Part shown: positions 30,087 to 41,433 of the stretch, piece by piece | Position numbering within the stretch: position 1 is the stretch's first letter | How the letters are laid out: each line of letters opens with the position of its first letter | Assembly (NCBI GenBank): GCA_023014335.1 | Contig: JAECYW010000019.1 | Coordinates: 868,001-932,000, forward strand | Length of the DNA: 64,000 bases | From: Galerina marginata | Taxonomy: Eukaryota; Basidiomycota; Agaricomycetes; Agaricales; Galerinaceae | Direction: 5' to 3' | Notes under the pieces: generated by a model | The model's database searches: none | Told to the model about the DNA's origin: nothing | Seen by the model: the letters and a program-made list of their open reading frames with translations, nothing else | Program-made: the position numbers and the translations under genes

Positions 30087-32954
30087 TCATAGGTCTATCT
30101 TCATCCTCGAAGTGCGGAACAGTTCTACCATCCCAATGGGAATCAAGTTACTGTCCACTGGCTCCAGTTCACCGAATTTCTTCACGACCCCTTCACCATA
30201 CATGCTCACCACCCACTTGTTGTACCAATCCATCGATTCCCACCCCCTCATACCAACTCCGCTTCCTACAGCCTCGCGAACTTTGGAAACGAGTGTTACA
30301 TGCCGCGGTTTTGGCGATTCCAACATGCTCTTGTATAGTTGACCCCATCTGGAGTTCCACGACTCTCGCAATGAGATATACTCCTCGAACGATAGGAAGC
30401 TGTCCAAGTCTGCGACATATCCAGGTGTCGTGCGGCGGGTCTCTAATCCGGAGTCCCACAACTCCTTTAACCCGGTTGTATATCCTCCAATCATCATCGA
30501 TCCGCTTCGCGAACTTCGCCTCTGCCGTTGCGTTGCTGTTGTAGGCCCCAGTTTCGGATGAATCGTCCCACCCCCCGCCGTTCGGTTCAGCAGCCCAATC
30601 ATCATCGAATTCAGTCTGTCGATGTGCACTGGGTTCACCACCTAAACGTCCACCCTCTTCTGTCGCATTGAAGTCCGCATACGAAGCCAAGGGCTTGCCC
30701 GACCTTTCCAATGCAAGAAGCTCCAGTATCGTGTTAGCGCAGTTCCAGCCCGCCCCTAGCGATCGGGAAGTAGAAATAACCCTCCGGCAGATCCTTAACG
30801 CCGAATCGCTCCCCCAGAGTCCTTCTCAAATACCCGATCGCACCAACTCCATCGTCGACGGTACTAGGGAGGAGCTCGCGTTGAATTCTTGCTATGGTGT
30901 CGATCATATCGGTCACATGCGCATCGTCGAAGCAATTCGCCGGGGTGCCACCAAAGTTCCTCAAGAAGAACGTCATGTACTTGTTGTACGCGTTGATCCA
31001 CCCGAATACCGACTTGGTGGTGGCGAGCTGGCGTCGCATGGCAATAATATGATGGTCGACATCTTTCTGGTCGATGACGAACCGGGAAGATTCTGGGTCG
31101 AACACTGAGGAAACCCCAAAGGATGTCGCCCTCGGGCAGCCTGGTATGGTCCTTCAGTCCGAGGTCCAATGTATGCCGAACCATGTTTTCTTTACGTTAA
31201 ACCTCAACCCCGCAACTGCCGCATACTTGTTCATCTCCGCCCAACCAGTCCGCGAGCTTCTTCGCATTGAAATCCCAAAGCCACAGGTCGTCGTGCATCC
31301 TGTAGAGGTATAGCCCGTTGGCTCGCTGGTTGACGGCAAAGTCCATGATAAATAAGATGACCTCTCCGCACACCACGCTGAGCGCGTAGCTAATAGGGAG
31401 TTCCTCTCTTCCTGGTCCTTGGCTCGGTGTCGCCTGCAAATCGTAGAGGCGTGGATAGGAAGGCTTTGAAGAAATCCAGCCAGGTGTTCGACATGCCCAA
31501 GAACTCGAGCACAGTGAGGATAGACGTGTGAGGAAGCGATGGCCCAAACCACTCCAAGTCCGAACAGATTGTTGCATGGCTTCCGTGCAGCGCCTTGTTG
31601 AGGTAGCATTCCGTCGTCATGATGTGCAATAACTTGCGTTTAATCTCCGCTGGCGACGTCGCGTCCTTGTCGGTCGTCTCTGGAGTGTCAACAAGGTCGT
31701 CAGTACCTCGTCGGCTTGCTGGCCATTTCATGCAACTGGCTGAGGAAGAAGTTTGCACGCCTTGTAGCGTTTCTGTCAGCGTTGATGGAGAAAGATTCAT
31801 TCTCTCCGCGTAGTTGTGCAATCCGACGGTCCATGACCTGGCGTGATGGCGCAGGAGGTCGAATCCAGGCCCTGCTATCGAAAAGCCGACGCAGGTATAT
31901 TTCAGCTGAACCTGCCAAGCAACGCCAATATGGTGCAGCAGCAACGCGTCGACAATCTCTGGGTCCGTGAATGCCCTGCCGAATAAATGCAATTTCAGAA
32001 CATTGGTCGAGAAAAATAAAGCTGTTAACTCGCCTGTATTTGCCATTCAAGTGGACGCCGGAACTCGACAAGAGTGCCCTCCGTTGGCCACGCCCACGAG
32101 CTCAGGATTATTCATCCGCATGTTCATCACGCTCACAAGCTCCCTCATTACCGTCGGATTCTCCTCGAACGCCTTCAACGTGTCCCTCTTCTCCTCGTCC
32201 ATGAGACCTGACGCCAATATGCCCCGGATCGCATTCTTGACGTCGTCCGTCATGATCAGTTTTCGCTGCAACCGCCGGCCAAAATCCATCATGTTCCTCC
32301 TCAGCGACTCCAGCTCCTTCGCCGCCTCCTCCGATTCGAACAACCCACCCAAGTATTCCTTGAGCTTCTCGGCATCGACTTGGTCGTCCTCAAAGATGAT
32401 CGACTCCAATTTCTCCTTCTGGTCGCGGATCTCCTTCCCAAACTCCACGTGCTCAAAGCTCATGGCATCCGAGCCCGTGTCCATGTCGTCCGACCCGGCC
32501 TGATACTCCAACGCCATCGAGTCGCCACTTGCAATCCATTCGTTGAAGAGGTTCCCAAAGAGCTTCGCGGCATCGAAACGCATGACGTTGTGGCGTATGT
32601 GCTCCTCCAGGGTGTCTGCCCAGCCTCTAGCGATGTCGAGATTGAAACTAGGGTCCTTCTTCGCCTGCTGCAACCAAAATTCCAGGTTATGCAGGTGCAA
32701 CTTGCCGCCAACGATGTTGGTAGACTGGAGCGAACCCGAACCTGTCCAGGACTTTACAGCCTTTGCGAGCACCTCGACTTGTTGGAGGACGTCGCCTTTC
32801 TCTGCGAGGGCATGGGCTTCGTCGATGAACCTTGGCGTGTGTCTGGTATGCGAGCCTTTGCTTCTCGAGCTCCTGGAGCTTGATGTCGGTGATGAAGTGT
32901 AGCGTCTGGGCAAAAGATGACTTTCCAATGGCGTTGGAATGACTTAGATGCCAT
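30087..32954 (-). pseudogene. rvt-like cellular reverse transcriptase, frames interrupted
   Basis: Resembles the single-copy fungal rvt genes, a reverse-transcriptase class not carried by a retroelement. The N-terminal third (from about 32954) is a long helical/coiled-coil region (AEKGDVLQQVEVLAKAVKSW, EFGKEIRDQKEKLESIIFED, SEEAAKELESLRRNMMDFGR). The RT core follows: ECYLNKALHGSHATICSDLE, PISYALSVVCGEVILFIMDF (block B) and LYRMHDDLWLWDF (block C, with the catalytic Asp pair as HDD in place of YADD). The C-terminal part runs through FFLRNFGGTPANCF to SNLIPIGMVELFRTSRMKID, stop at 30087-30089. Total about 950 codons, the usual rvt length, with no clear introns. At least four frame changes occur, near 32,830, 32,080, 31,395 (one extra C in agaggaactccc) and 31,180-30,700. 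No LTR, endonuclease or integrase is visible beside it. Confidence 0.65.
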
Positions 32955-33663
32955 AGTGAAGCCAGTAGTTGTAAAAAAGCTTAGAATGTATGGGATATCG
33001 TTTCAACGACACATTTTAGAGGGTTTTATCTGAACTGGTATATCCTTCCATTACATTCTATGGTTTACTAGAAGGACCCTCGAATTCCTGAGGATTCGAA
33101 GGAGTCATTGGAATAAGTTATTGCGGGTCCGTTATTGTGACAAGGATACGTGGAGGCTTGTTACTCGTACACGGTAGTCAGAAGCCTATGTATAGACGAG
33201 CCAATTGTCCGTTATGCACGGCGCCTTGTCAATTAACGATGGGCGCCTATGAGCTTCGATAAAGCGTAGCAGCATAATGGAAATATGTGCCGCTGTTATC
33301 ACCTATAAATACAACTGCCACTAGGGCAATACGATAACACTTGGTACACTACTAATATCCAGTCTGGGTCGTGAGGTCGTACATCGTGAAATTGCAAACA
33401 TGCATCGGTTAGAAGAAGGCTTTATGCGAGTGACATGTTATTGGCCGCCTATATTAGTAATGAGTCAGTTGGCCGAAACGTGTATCCACCAAACGCACTT
33501 TGGGGCCCCCAAAAACGGTCTTCTGAGCTTCTGTCCCGGGTATTTTGAGAAATGAAGGTCGAACGCGAAAGACCGGTGTCCGGGCGCAAGTCAAGTACTA
33601 GATCTCTCTAGAAACATAGAACTATTAAAACCTACGATGAAACGAGAAGTAAGGTTGACAGAC
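32955..33663. other. Intergenic between rvt start and DUF6534 gene end
   Basis: No conserved coding signal. A TATA-like string lies near 33302-33308. Nothing else recognised. Confidence 0.35.
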
Positions 33664-35615
33664 TTACCCTTTCAACTTTCTAAATTCGTAACCGATGAGG
33701 TGAATGTAATGACATATTTGAAGGGCACGCACGGTATTGCTTCCTCCGCTCAAATCGTTAAATTGTATGTCTGATGAGACGTGGACGCTGTTGAGAGTGC
33801 TTCCCTTCGTTGCCAGTACAGACGCTCGACTATTGAGAGTTGCGAGGAGACTGTTTGCATAGACTGAGGCGACATCAGTTAGCTAACACTGTTTCGCTGA
33901 ATAAGTTCCTCAGGTACTCACGTCTGCCGATGAAGAAATCGATTGCAACAAACCACAGGCTGTGTGGCATGACAGAGAACTAAAAAGAATTTGAATACGA
34001 TGTCAGTCGGATGGCCCATTTCCGTCTTACCACGATGACTTCCAGAACGGCAACGACTCTAGCAAGGACATGAGCATGAGCCCGGAGTTTTAATCGACAT
34101 TACTTACGATGTCAGCAAACAGCGGTTGATCGCGTAGATAATTAACGTTGTCACGATCGTGTCAGTTCTACAGCGCAAATCTTAATCACCCAATGAGTAG
34201 AAGGAAGTTTGCTGATCTACCGCTTAAATCCAGTTCGGCTTCCGTGTAAGAGGTAGCATAGGGCTCCAGCAATCAGAATATCAGGAGAGCACCGCGAAAA
34301 TGGCAAAAGGTGTGGCAGCGAAAAGCTGCAACTACGATTAATTGAGAAAACGAAATAATGAAACAACTAACGTTAATCTCAGGAATTCTGGCTAGTTCTT
34401 TCTTGATGAACCTAGCGATCTATTAGCTTTCGGAGTAGAGGTATTACCGCAAGGGGTCCCACATAAAGACAACAGTCTCTGAGTTTATTATCAGGGCAGC
34501 GTCAGATAGATTCTGTCAAGAATGTCATCTGCTAACCGATTCCGAAGGCAAAGTGGGCCACGACCAGCATGCCCTGCAGCAATAAACCGGTTAACGAACG
34601 TGAGGTGCGACGAATGCATTACTCACCTAATACCGAGGCAACCCACCATCGCACTTTCGCTTTGCATACTGGATGGATATCAGTTGAAGACTTCTCGTCA
34701 ATACATGGAAGGTGGCGTACAGCGGAAGATTCGGACAATGAAAAAGCTTGAATATTCGATATTATAATCGAGCTATTTGAATAGGTGGGAAAGAACCAAC
34801 GTACCTCTGTACGATACACGCGATAATGCTATTCAATATGACAGACACCTAATCAAGGAGCGACCGTCACAGTTGTTCCAAGGCTGACTGTGCATACGTA
34901 CAAACAGTGACCTTTCGGCAAAATGTTAGAATGGGCATTCACAGGTATCATGACGGCAGTAGACTTGCCAATGCCCATCCACCAATCCAAGTGGGTTGAA
35001 GTAATTTGTCACCTGTGCAGGACCGGTTCTGTAAATACACTTCAAATCCCAAGGAAGTTGATCATACCAGATAATAATAAACGGTCTGTGATACTAATTC
35101 GCATCAGTGAAAGGTACTGTCAAGCATGGGATGATACTATACTCAGTGCAAAGTGTACCGTGTCGAGAACCCTAAGTGTTGTTTCGATTTAGTGCGGTGT
35201 GAGATGTGATGCTAAAAAAAGGTAAGTTTACCAAATGAAAGCGACCTATCTCAACGCTTCAACTTGATGTCAATAATTATAGAAGGACAAAACATACCAG
35301 AAGCTTCATGTTTGTTGAGTCTTTTGGATAAGAGACGTAGTAAAGGTAGGTCTGTATCTTGATCTGAGCAGAACTTCTCAACCACGGAGAGAAAAATACT
35401 GACCTGTAGGGTCGTGAGGCCATACAGCCTAACGGGAGTGCGTTGGGGACAGGACAACCTTAAGGGGCATCGACACTCACATTGCCGATATCAGCGCTCC
35501 GATCAGGGTAGCGCCTGCAAATCACTTCTAAAACCATTGGGTTTTCCAGTAATTGACACTACCTACCGAAAGTATTCGGGAGATCTACGAGCTTTGATAG
35601 CGGTAACGCAGACAT
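33664..35615 (-). CDS. DUF6534-type seven-helix membrane protein, many short exons
   Basis: Fungal integral membrane protein of unknown role, abundant in agaricomycetes. It is invisible as an open frame because exons are short. Reading the reverse strand: ATG at 35615 (MSALPLSKLVDLPNTFG, exon to 35567); then GATLIGALISAM; LYGLTTLQ (near 35430); IKIQTYLYYVSYPKDSTNMK (near 35365-35305); VLDTVHFALSIVSSHA (near 35180); VSVILNSIIACIVQR (near 34840); ATPFAIFAVLSDILIAGALC (near 34310-34250); TIVTTLIIYAINRCLLTS (near 34160); VVAVLEVIV (near 34060); and FSVMPHSLWFVAIDFFIGR plus LYANSLLATLNSR, with stop TAA at 33666-33664. The block order and the closing FFIGRLYANSLLATLNSR motif are typical of this family. 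A few exon joins in the middle (34,900-35,100 and 34,400-34,750) remain unresolved. Confidence 0.7.
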
Positions 35616-35699
35616 GGCGAAGGCAGGGAGGTGCGGAAGGAGGTTGCGCAGGCTATTATGTGCTGTTAATATAGATCGGCTGAGTGAAAGCTCGTGTTG

Positions 35700-36530
35700 A
35701 TGCGGACAAACCTGTATGATACGTCAGAAACAACTGGAGAGCCAAGGCGCATGGTCATCGGAGATGAAAGCTGAGATTCATGCCGAAAGGTGTCGAGTAC
35801 ATGTATGTTGGTCGGACAGCGTGAGTGAAACTGTCGAGTTTCTCCTCCAGATGTTCGATCGACCATCTCTCGGGGTGTTATTTCCATGTCCAAACACGAC
35901 GTCAATGGATCAAGAAACTTGACGTCTGGTACCAATCTGATACCATCTTGATTATGGAAAGAAGCACAAATCATCCGACCTTGGACCCGTTCTCAGCGAA
36001 AAAACTTTTTCCATCATGCTATACTCACTCGTAATTGATCTTGCAGCTGTAAAAAGGGGACGCACCACTGCATTGGGAAGCCTGAGTGAAGCACCGGGTC
36101 AAACTTGAATAAGAATCTTGAATGTGGGACGCCAGAGAGATCCCACTGGCTGTCGATGTCAGACCCATAACGAGTGCTACTCATGATCAACCTGGGACCA
36201 TGAGTAGGCACATGTTCATTGCTCGTGTTCCGAAGGCTCGATATAAAAACGGGATCAAGGCGAGGCTTAGTCCGCGTCTAAAATAAGAACTAATTTCAGT
36301 TGAAATAGAGAAGTTTACGGTTTCTTGGAATGCCTTACCAATAGACCATGGAATTCAACAGCACCTTAGAGACCTTCAGGTTTTTATGTTCCAGTCTCTC
36401 GGAATTGTTGACGGGTGCCATCTCCCTTCCTCGAGCTTTTTTTGAATCGTCTAGTATTCGCAACAGTTCTGGAGAAGCGTGATAGACAGGAAAACCCGGA
36501 GAAAGCCTCTGTGATCAATATACTTATCCG
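35700..36530 (-). CDS. Unrecognised multi-exon coding stretch
   Basis: Several reverse-strand blocks read as protein between plausible splice sites: FPVYHASPELLRILDDSKKA and NNSERLEHKNLKVSKVLLNS (about 36510-36345, GT donor next), then after an acceptor near 36280 LDPVFISSLRNTSNEHVPTH and YGSDIDSQWDLSGVPHSRFL (to about 36030), then LDMEITPREMVDRTSGGE near 35890. Start codon, stop codon and full exon joins were not resolved, and I recognise no family. It ends only about 100 bp from the DUF6534 gene start, so the two would be tandem on the same strand. It may be a relic. Confidence 0.35.
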
Positions 36531-37465
36531 AACAGCGACTGAAGCAGTGAACAAGCAGTGTCTGTCAGGAACAAGTTATAGGAAGGAACTCTGATCCTGG
36601 GCTGGACGGCGCTCTCTAAGTCTTGACAAATAGAACCAAATTCCGTTTATGTAAAGAGCTGAGTCTCTCATTCTTTTTTCTCCTTTAAATTTCTGTCTTG
36701 AATCAAGGTATTTAGGTTTACAACAAGTGTCCGATTACGAACGGCCGACTACAGAGTATGAGAGTCTGTTCGGTATCCATTATTCGGGCAAATATGAATA
36801 TGAATATGAATATGATGGCATCTGCATCATTCCCACAGGCCCGAATTGGGTTTGATCCATCAATCTCCCATGCCACGTCAAATTCCGGTACGTCTTCTCC
36901 GACGGTTGAGCTCATCGTGTGCAGCGGTGAGCTCGTTTTTAACGCCATCCCCCCGCCTGTAAGTTGGCGCTTAATCACAATTAGATTATAAATGTATAAT
37001 AAAGATTATTTGTGGCTTTAATTTACTCTTGTTGTATAGCTATCGCATACTATTCACGAGAGCGGGATGAGGCGGGATGAGAGGCGGGAAGCAGAGCGGG
37101 CGTCGGCAGTACGATCAGGGACTGTCGGTGCCTAAACCTGTCAGAGGTTTCTCAATTTGGCCTTGTGGGAATCCTCGGACTAAATCGGCTCCCATCAAAT
37201 CTGTATTCATATTTATATTCAAACCGAGAAATGGATACCGAACAGACTCTGAGTCTCAAGTACAACGTGATAAGGATGCAAATCGAGGGTAATACAATTA
37301 TGAACAAACACAACGTTTGTAGAAAGGACGAGGAATGGGTTATACGAAGGTTACGATACGATGAAGCCCGTCGTGTGATGGGCAATAATAAACAAATTGG
37401 ATCGAGAAAAAAAGGGAACCGGGAGTGCAAATGAGGTTCGGGTCCGGGGTGTGAAATTCGGGAGA
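36531..37465. other. Non-coding region holding an inverted-repeat element
   Basis: No gene seen. The middle (36764-37249) is bounded by imperfect inverted repeats, listed separately. A GAATAT microsatellite lies at 36790-36813 and a G-rich tract (gggatgaggcgggatgagaggcggg) near 37064-37090. Confidence 0.4.
36764..37249. mobile_element. Possible miniature inverted-repeat element (non-autonomous)
   Basis: The left end reads agagtctgttcggtatccat followed by an AATATGAATATGAATATGATGG-type tract and a GGCATC/TTGGGTTTGATC text. The right end, read on the reverse strand, begins agagtctgttcggtatccat and continues with AATATAAATATGAATA and TTTGATGGG. Terminal inverted similarity spans about 60 bp with gaps; the interior is about 370 bp and has no open frame of note. 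I could not find a convincing target-site duplication, so the exact ends and class are open. Confidence 0.45.
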
Positions 37466-39026
37466 TCAATAATTCCTCAGAACCATCCTCACGACGGCCC
37501 GCAGAGGTGCTGTTGCAACATATCCAACCCGGTATACCAAGTTCGAGGTGATGGAGTAAGGTCGGGCTAAAGGTGAAGTCGCCATTCCGGAATTTCGCCG
37601 ATCGGGCACCTCTTCTTCCATGATGGTTTCGAGAGGAGTCGAGCAGGGAGAAGGCGATGAAGAACCCGATATTGGGACGCATTGATACTTTTGAACCGTT
37701 CGGTGCAGTGCCGAGCGTCTGGACGCCCAGAAACATACTTGGCGAGGAAGCGTTGAGAGAAGCAGAGCCATTTCCAGGTGCTATAGTGATTTCTGGTGGG
37801 AGGGGTCAAAAGCCATGCAGGGGATGATACGTTTGATGATGTAGGTGAAGAATGTATGCAAGATTCCTAGGTCACCGGAAATAGCCCTCCGAAGGCTGTA
37901 TTCGTAATTGGACTGGCGAGATGAATTCGAAGAAAGCCTGCCAACGACCTGCTCGACTTCCTTCACCTTGCCTTCGTACCTGTCCCATTTCTTCTCCTGC
38001 TTTCGCATCGCGTGTTCGACAGCGTCCACGGCATCGTCAACGTACTCGTAAACGTCTTCGGTGGCATGCACAACTTTATCCTGGACCTTTCCAAGCGCTT
38101 TCTCGAGCTGGGCGACGCGCCTTTCGAGAAGTTTGTGCTGCTCCTCGTTGATGCTTCGAGTTGACGACGGGTAGTGCACAAAATCCTGCAGCTCGTTCGT
38201 ACGCTCATTCAGACGGTCAACGAGGTGTGCCCAGGGCCGCATGCCTGTAGCGAGAACGAAGAGGGCGGTACTGAACCACGACACAGCATCTGGACCTAAA
38301 ATAACCTCCGTCGCGTATCGAAGGAGGGCAGCACCGAGTAAAGGCGAGAGAAAGGTGAGGAAGAGGAAGAAAAATTCGAGCTTTTGGAGTTCAGAGGCTG
38401 CGAGCTGTGCGTATCGTGCGTCCTCAGACTTTGGGTCATCAAGGGCTCCTGAGGGAGGAAGATGACCGGCTCTCTTGTGCGGCCTGGACTTTTGGTATAG
38501 CGTCCATGGAACTGGAATTTGACTTTAAAGAGAGAAAGCGTAGATGAAGGTAACGATGCTTACTTTCGATGATTTGGTGCAGATAGAAGATTAGGAGAAC
38601 GAGGAGCAGGAGGTTCTTGACATGGTCGCCGCCTGTAAGCCAGTTCCCGATTGGTGAAACTAAGGCCACCACCACGGCAAGATCAAACTCATACCACGCC
38701 CTCGTGTTTGGTGACATCGGGCTGCGCGCTTTGTGAGATCTATGGTTGTGCAAATTTGTTGTATCGACGGTTGGGCGTTGTTGCTTGTCATGGTTCTCCT
38801 CTGCGTACGAATGTTCGTCACTCGAGTCCGAATGACTCTCAAAGTCTGTGGGCGATTCTGGTGGATCCCCGCCTTTGTCACCATCTCTCATCTTCAGGTC
38901 TGGAATTTTGCCATCGCTTGTGCCGACGGTGTTCAGGTTCGTGAGGGAGTGTGCTCGTTCCAGTACACGCAACCGCTTTCTCAGAGGCGGTTCCTGTTGA
39001 ACCGCGGTAGTAGTGACTGTGGGCAT
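37466..39026 (-). CDS. Conserved fungal membrane protein with coiled coil
   Basis: ATG at 39026 opens MPTVTTTAVQQ. A disordered Ser/Asp-rich N-terminus (to about residue 95) is followed by membrane helices WYEFDLAVVVALVSPIGNWL and VKNLLLLVLLIFYLHQIIE. A short intron follows (donor near 38571, acceptor attccag near 38524), then FFFLFLTFLSPLLGAALLRY and WFSTALFVLATGMRPW. A coiled-coil region of about 100 residues (QHKLLERRVAQLEKALGKVQ, VDAVEHAMRKQEKKWDRYEG) and a helix DLGILHTFFTYIIKRIIP follow. The last exon ends SNLVYRVGYVATAPLRAVVR plus MVLRNY, stop at 37466-37468. The joins between 37820 and 37560 are uncertain because three frames look partly coding. Function unknown; the layout suggests an organelle or ER membrane scaffold, which is inference. 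Confidence 0.6.
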
Positions 39027-39871
39027 ATATTTCGAGAATTATGGTGATTTTTGCAGATGTAAGGATGTGGTGGGAGGCAAGATAGTTCGGCGGACGAGAC
39101 ACGCCAGGCTAGCATGCGACCCCCAGCACGTGCCGCGATTCATTTTTGGTTCCGCGCCCGCCTTCCCACAGCTCCATCTGCGGATCATTAGTGCCTGGCG
39201 ACCAATGCGAGCCAATGCGGGGAACTTTACCTTTATGGGTCCCGGCGTCAATTTGTTCGTCAATGTGGGCTCCTAACTGCTCAAAAATTTCGTCAATTTG
39301 CCTTCAAGGGGTACTGGGAAAGCAAAAAAAAAAAAGGAATATTGGCCTTGGGTAGCACCTTGAGTTCAAGTAACGGAGTGTGGTTTCATTGCCAATCTCC
39401 CCCACTGGTTGTGAATGTCCCGGACTTCGTCTGTGAATGAAGAAACCCAAAACTTTGAGAAAGGTTAGATAGGAGGGACGTTGATCAATATATTTGGTCA
39501 TAGTAGCCTGGATATCTGCGATAGTACTACGGAAGGACAACTTTAAATGTGCCTGACAATGTTATCCGGTCTAGAAATCGAATTTGTTCGATTAGATGGT
39601 CATTCAGGCAACACAAAGCGCCTGTAGAAAGAAGGCAGGGGCGAACATTGCCTAGTGGGGAGAGCGAAATGACGAGCGAGCGTAAGTTGATTGTATTTAA
39701 GTACTTCAAGTTATACATATTATACATAAAACGTGGCCAGAATACAAGTAGAGTAGAAAAGGTAATGTTTGCCCTCAGGTTCGAGTCGAATCCCATGGAA
39801 GACGATTTTGCTTGTCAATCCCAGTAGTGATACTCGGCGCGTTAGCCAGATATTCTGACCTCGACGCTCCA
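39027..39871. other. Intergenic between F-box gene 3' end and membrane-protein gene start
   Basis: No supported gene; a 12-A homopolymer lies near 39326-39337. Short open frames overlap on both strands without family resemblance. Confidence 0.35.
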
Positions 39872-41433
39872 TTAAAGGTCTGCAGGGAGGGTAAAGCTTC
39901 CGCCATGGCAGGTGATACAGTAGTTTACTCCTGATATTTCTGTTTCGTTGATCCGTTTCATGACGGTTAAATGTTTGAGTTGCCAGTCAGGGGTAGGTAC
40001 GTCTATTCATTTCAAGGCAGAACTGGAGTGCGAAAAAGTGTAAAGTAAATAGCCAATACAACTGTAGAGCATGCCGCTTACCTCATATTCCTCATTGTGA
40101 GTGCTTTCATCTCGACGTTTGAACCAACGGACGTGGAGATGTAGGTCCTCTAGAGCAAACAGACGGAAGGAGATTATATCTACAGTCTCGGGGGTTAAAG
40201 AATGAACCCCGAAAGTAAGGTGCCTCAATTTCGAATAGAAGACCAGAGTTTCTAACGCTTGACTGAAGAGATCCAGGAGCTCGGCTCTATGATGGAAGTT
40301 TACCCAAAACTTTGAGAGAGGTGAGGGAGGAAGCATTACGATGGATGAATTTCGTGATCGGGTTATTGAGGATAACATCCTTCGAGTAGTTCTGGTAATC
40401 AACTGAGAAACTTTCGAGCAACGGAAGTTGGCTAAGCCCGAGAATGTGGTCGATGAGGGAAATAATATCACCAGTCAAGGAAATATCGAGGTGAAGCATG
40501 GTGCCTGAATGGACCTGCAGAAACCCGGAAATGACGTTTGGGTCGGTCAACGCAGAGATACTAAACGAGGCCGAAGCCAGGTGGGGTATGTGGTGAAGCC
40601 CTTTGAATAGGAGCGACATATCAAGGTTCGGGGGGTCAACTGGGTCCAATTGCAAATATGGGAATATAATCCAGTGCCGGAGAAGGAGGGAGACGCATAT
40701 CGATGGAATGCAAAGAAAGGCGATGGCGGTTGATGAAAGGAACGATTGTGGATGTCATAGTAGTAGAGAAAGTCGCCTCTAAGCCCTCTCTTTGGGAATA
40801 TGGGAGCAAAAGGGAGATCGACAGCGATTGAAGGCGAGGAAGTGTGATAAGAGCAGGGACAAGTTCCGACATATTTTCAAATGGAATTACAAGTGAAAGT
40901 GAGCGAGTACTCTCTGCATGTGCTCCAAGGCCGGCGTGGAGTATTGGTTTCCATTCTTTGGAATACTTTGTGAGTGACATGGAAGTGTGAATCCGTACAG
41001 ACGACACGTTCTTGAGGTTTGTAATGGCGTTCATGATGATCTTCGTCCCAAAAGGAGGGGTACCTCGAATGCGTTGCTTGAGAGAGAGAAATCGATTCCT
41101 GGGTTTGTTTGACGATTGGTTCCTCCAGTCCTGGAGGGAAAATGTCTGGCAATAGTCAATCTCGCGAACCCGTCCAGCCACATTTTCATCGCTGCACGAT
41201 CAGGTCAGTGAAGCAATCGTGAATTTGAGCGTGTAAAGGCATACCACAGGCGAAAGAAGCTGTGGGAATATTCTCCGGATGGGCTACGAACCCATATCTA
41301 CCTTGACAATTCTATAATGTTCGTCCAATGCGATGTGATAGAAGGGCTTATTCAAGCCGCGGATATTCCACAGTTCGCCTTCGGAGAGGAACGACGCAAT
41401 CAGTGGCCATATTTCATTGGGGAGTTCGATCAT
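39872..41433 (-). CDS. F-box protein with leucine-rich C-terminal region
   Basis: Adaptor of SCF ubiquitin ligases by family; substrate unknown. ATG at 41433 followed at once by the F-box (IELPNEIWPLIASFLSEGEL then WNIRGLNKPFYHIALDEHYR). After an intron (donor near 41298, acceptor near 41194) come LRR-like lines: NLKNVSSVRIHTSMSLTK, STRSLSLVIPFENMSELVPA, LPRLQSLSISLLLPYSQR, LQVHSGTMLHLDISLTGDII, LPLLESFSVDYQNYSK, LETLVFYSKLRHLTFGVHSL and LFALEDLHLHVRWFKRRDES. The last exon (near 40000-39872) reads WQLKHLTVMKRINETEISG to LPADL and stop. Frame breaks occur near 40650 and 40300. F-box families of this shape are numerous and fast-changing in agaricomycetes. Confidence 0.65.

Noticed and set aside
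32380..32883. Long forward open frame of 167 codons
   Set aside because: Antisense shadow of the coiled-coil part of the rvt-like gene, caused by its codon bias.
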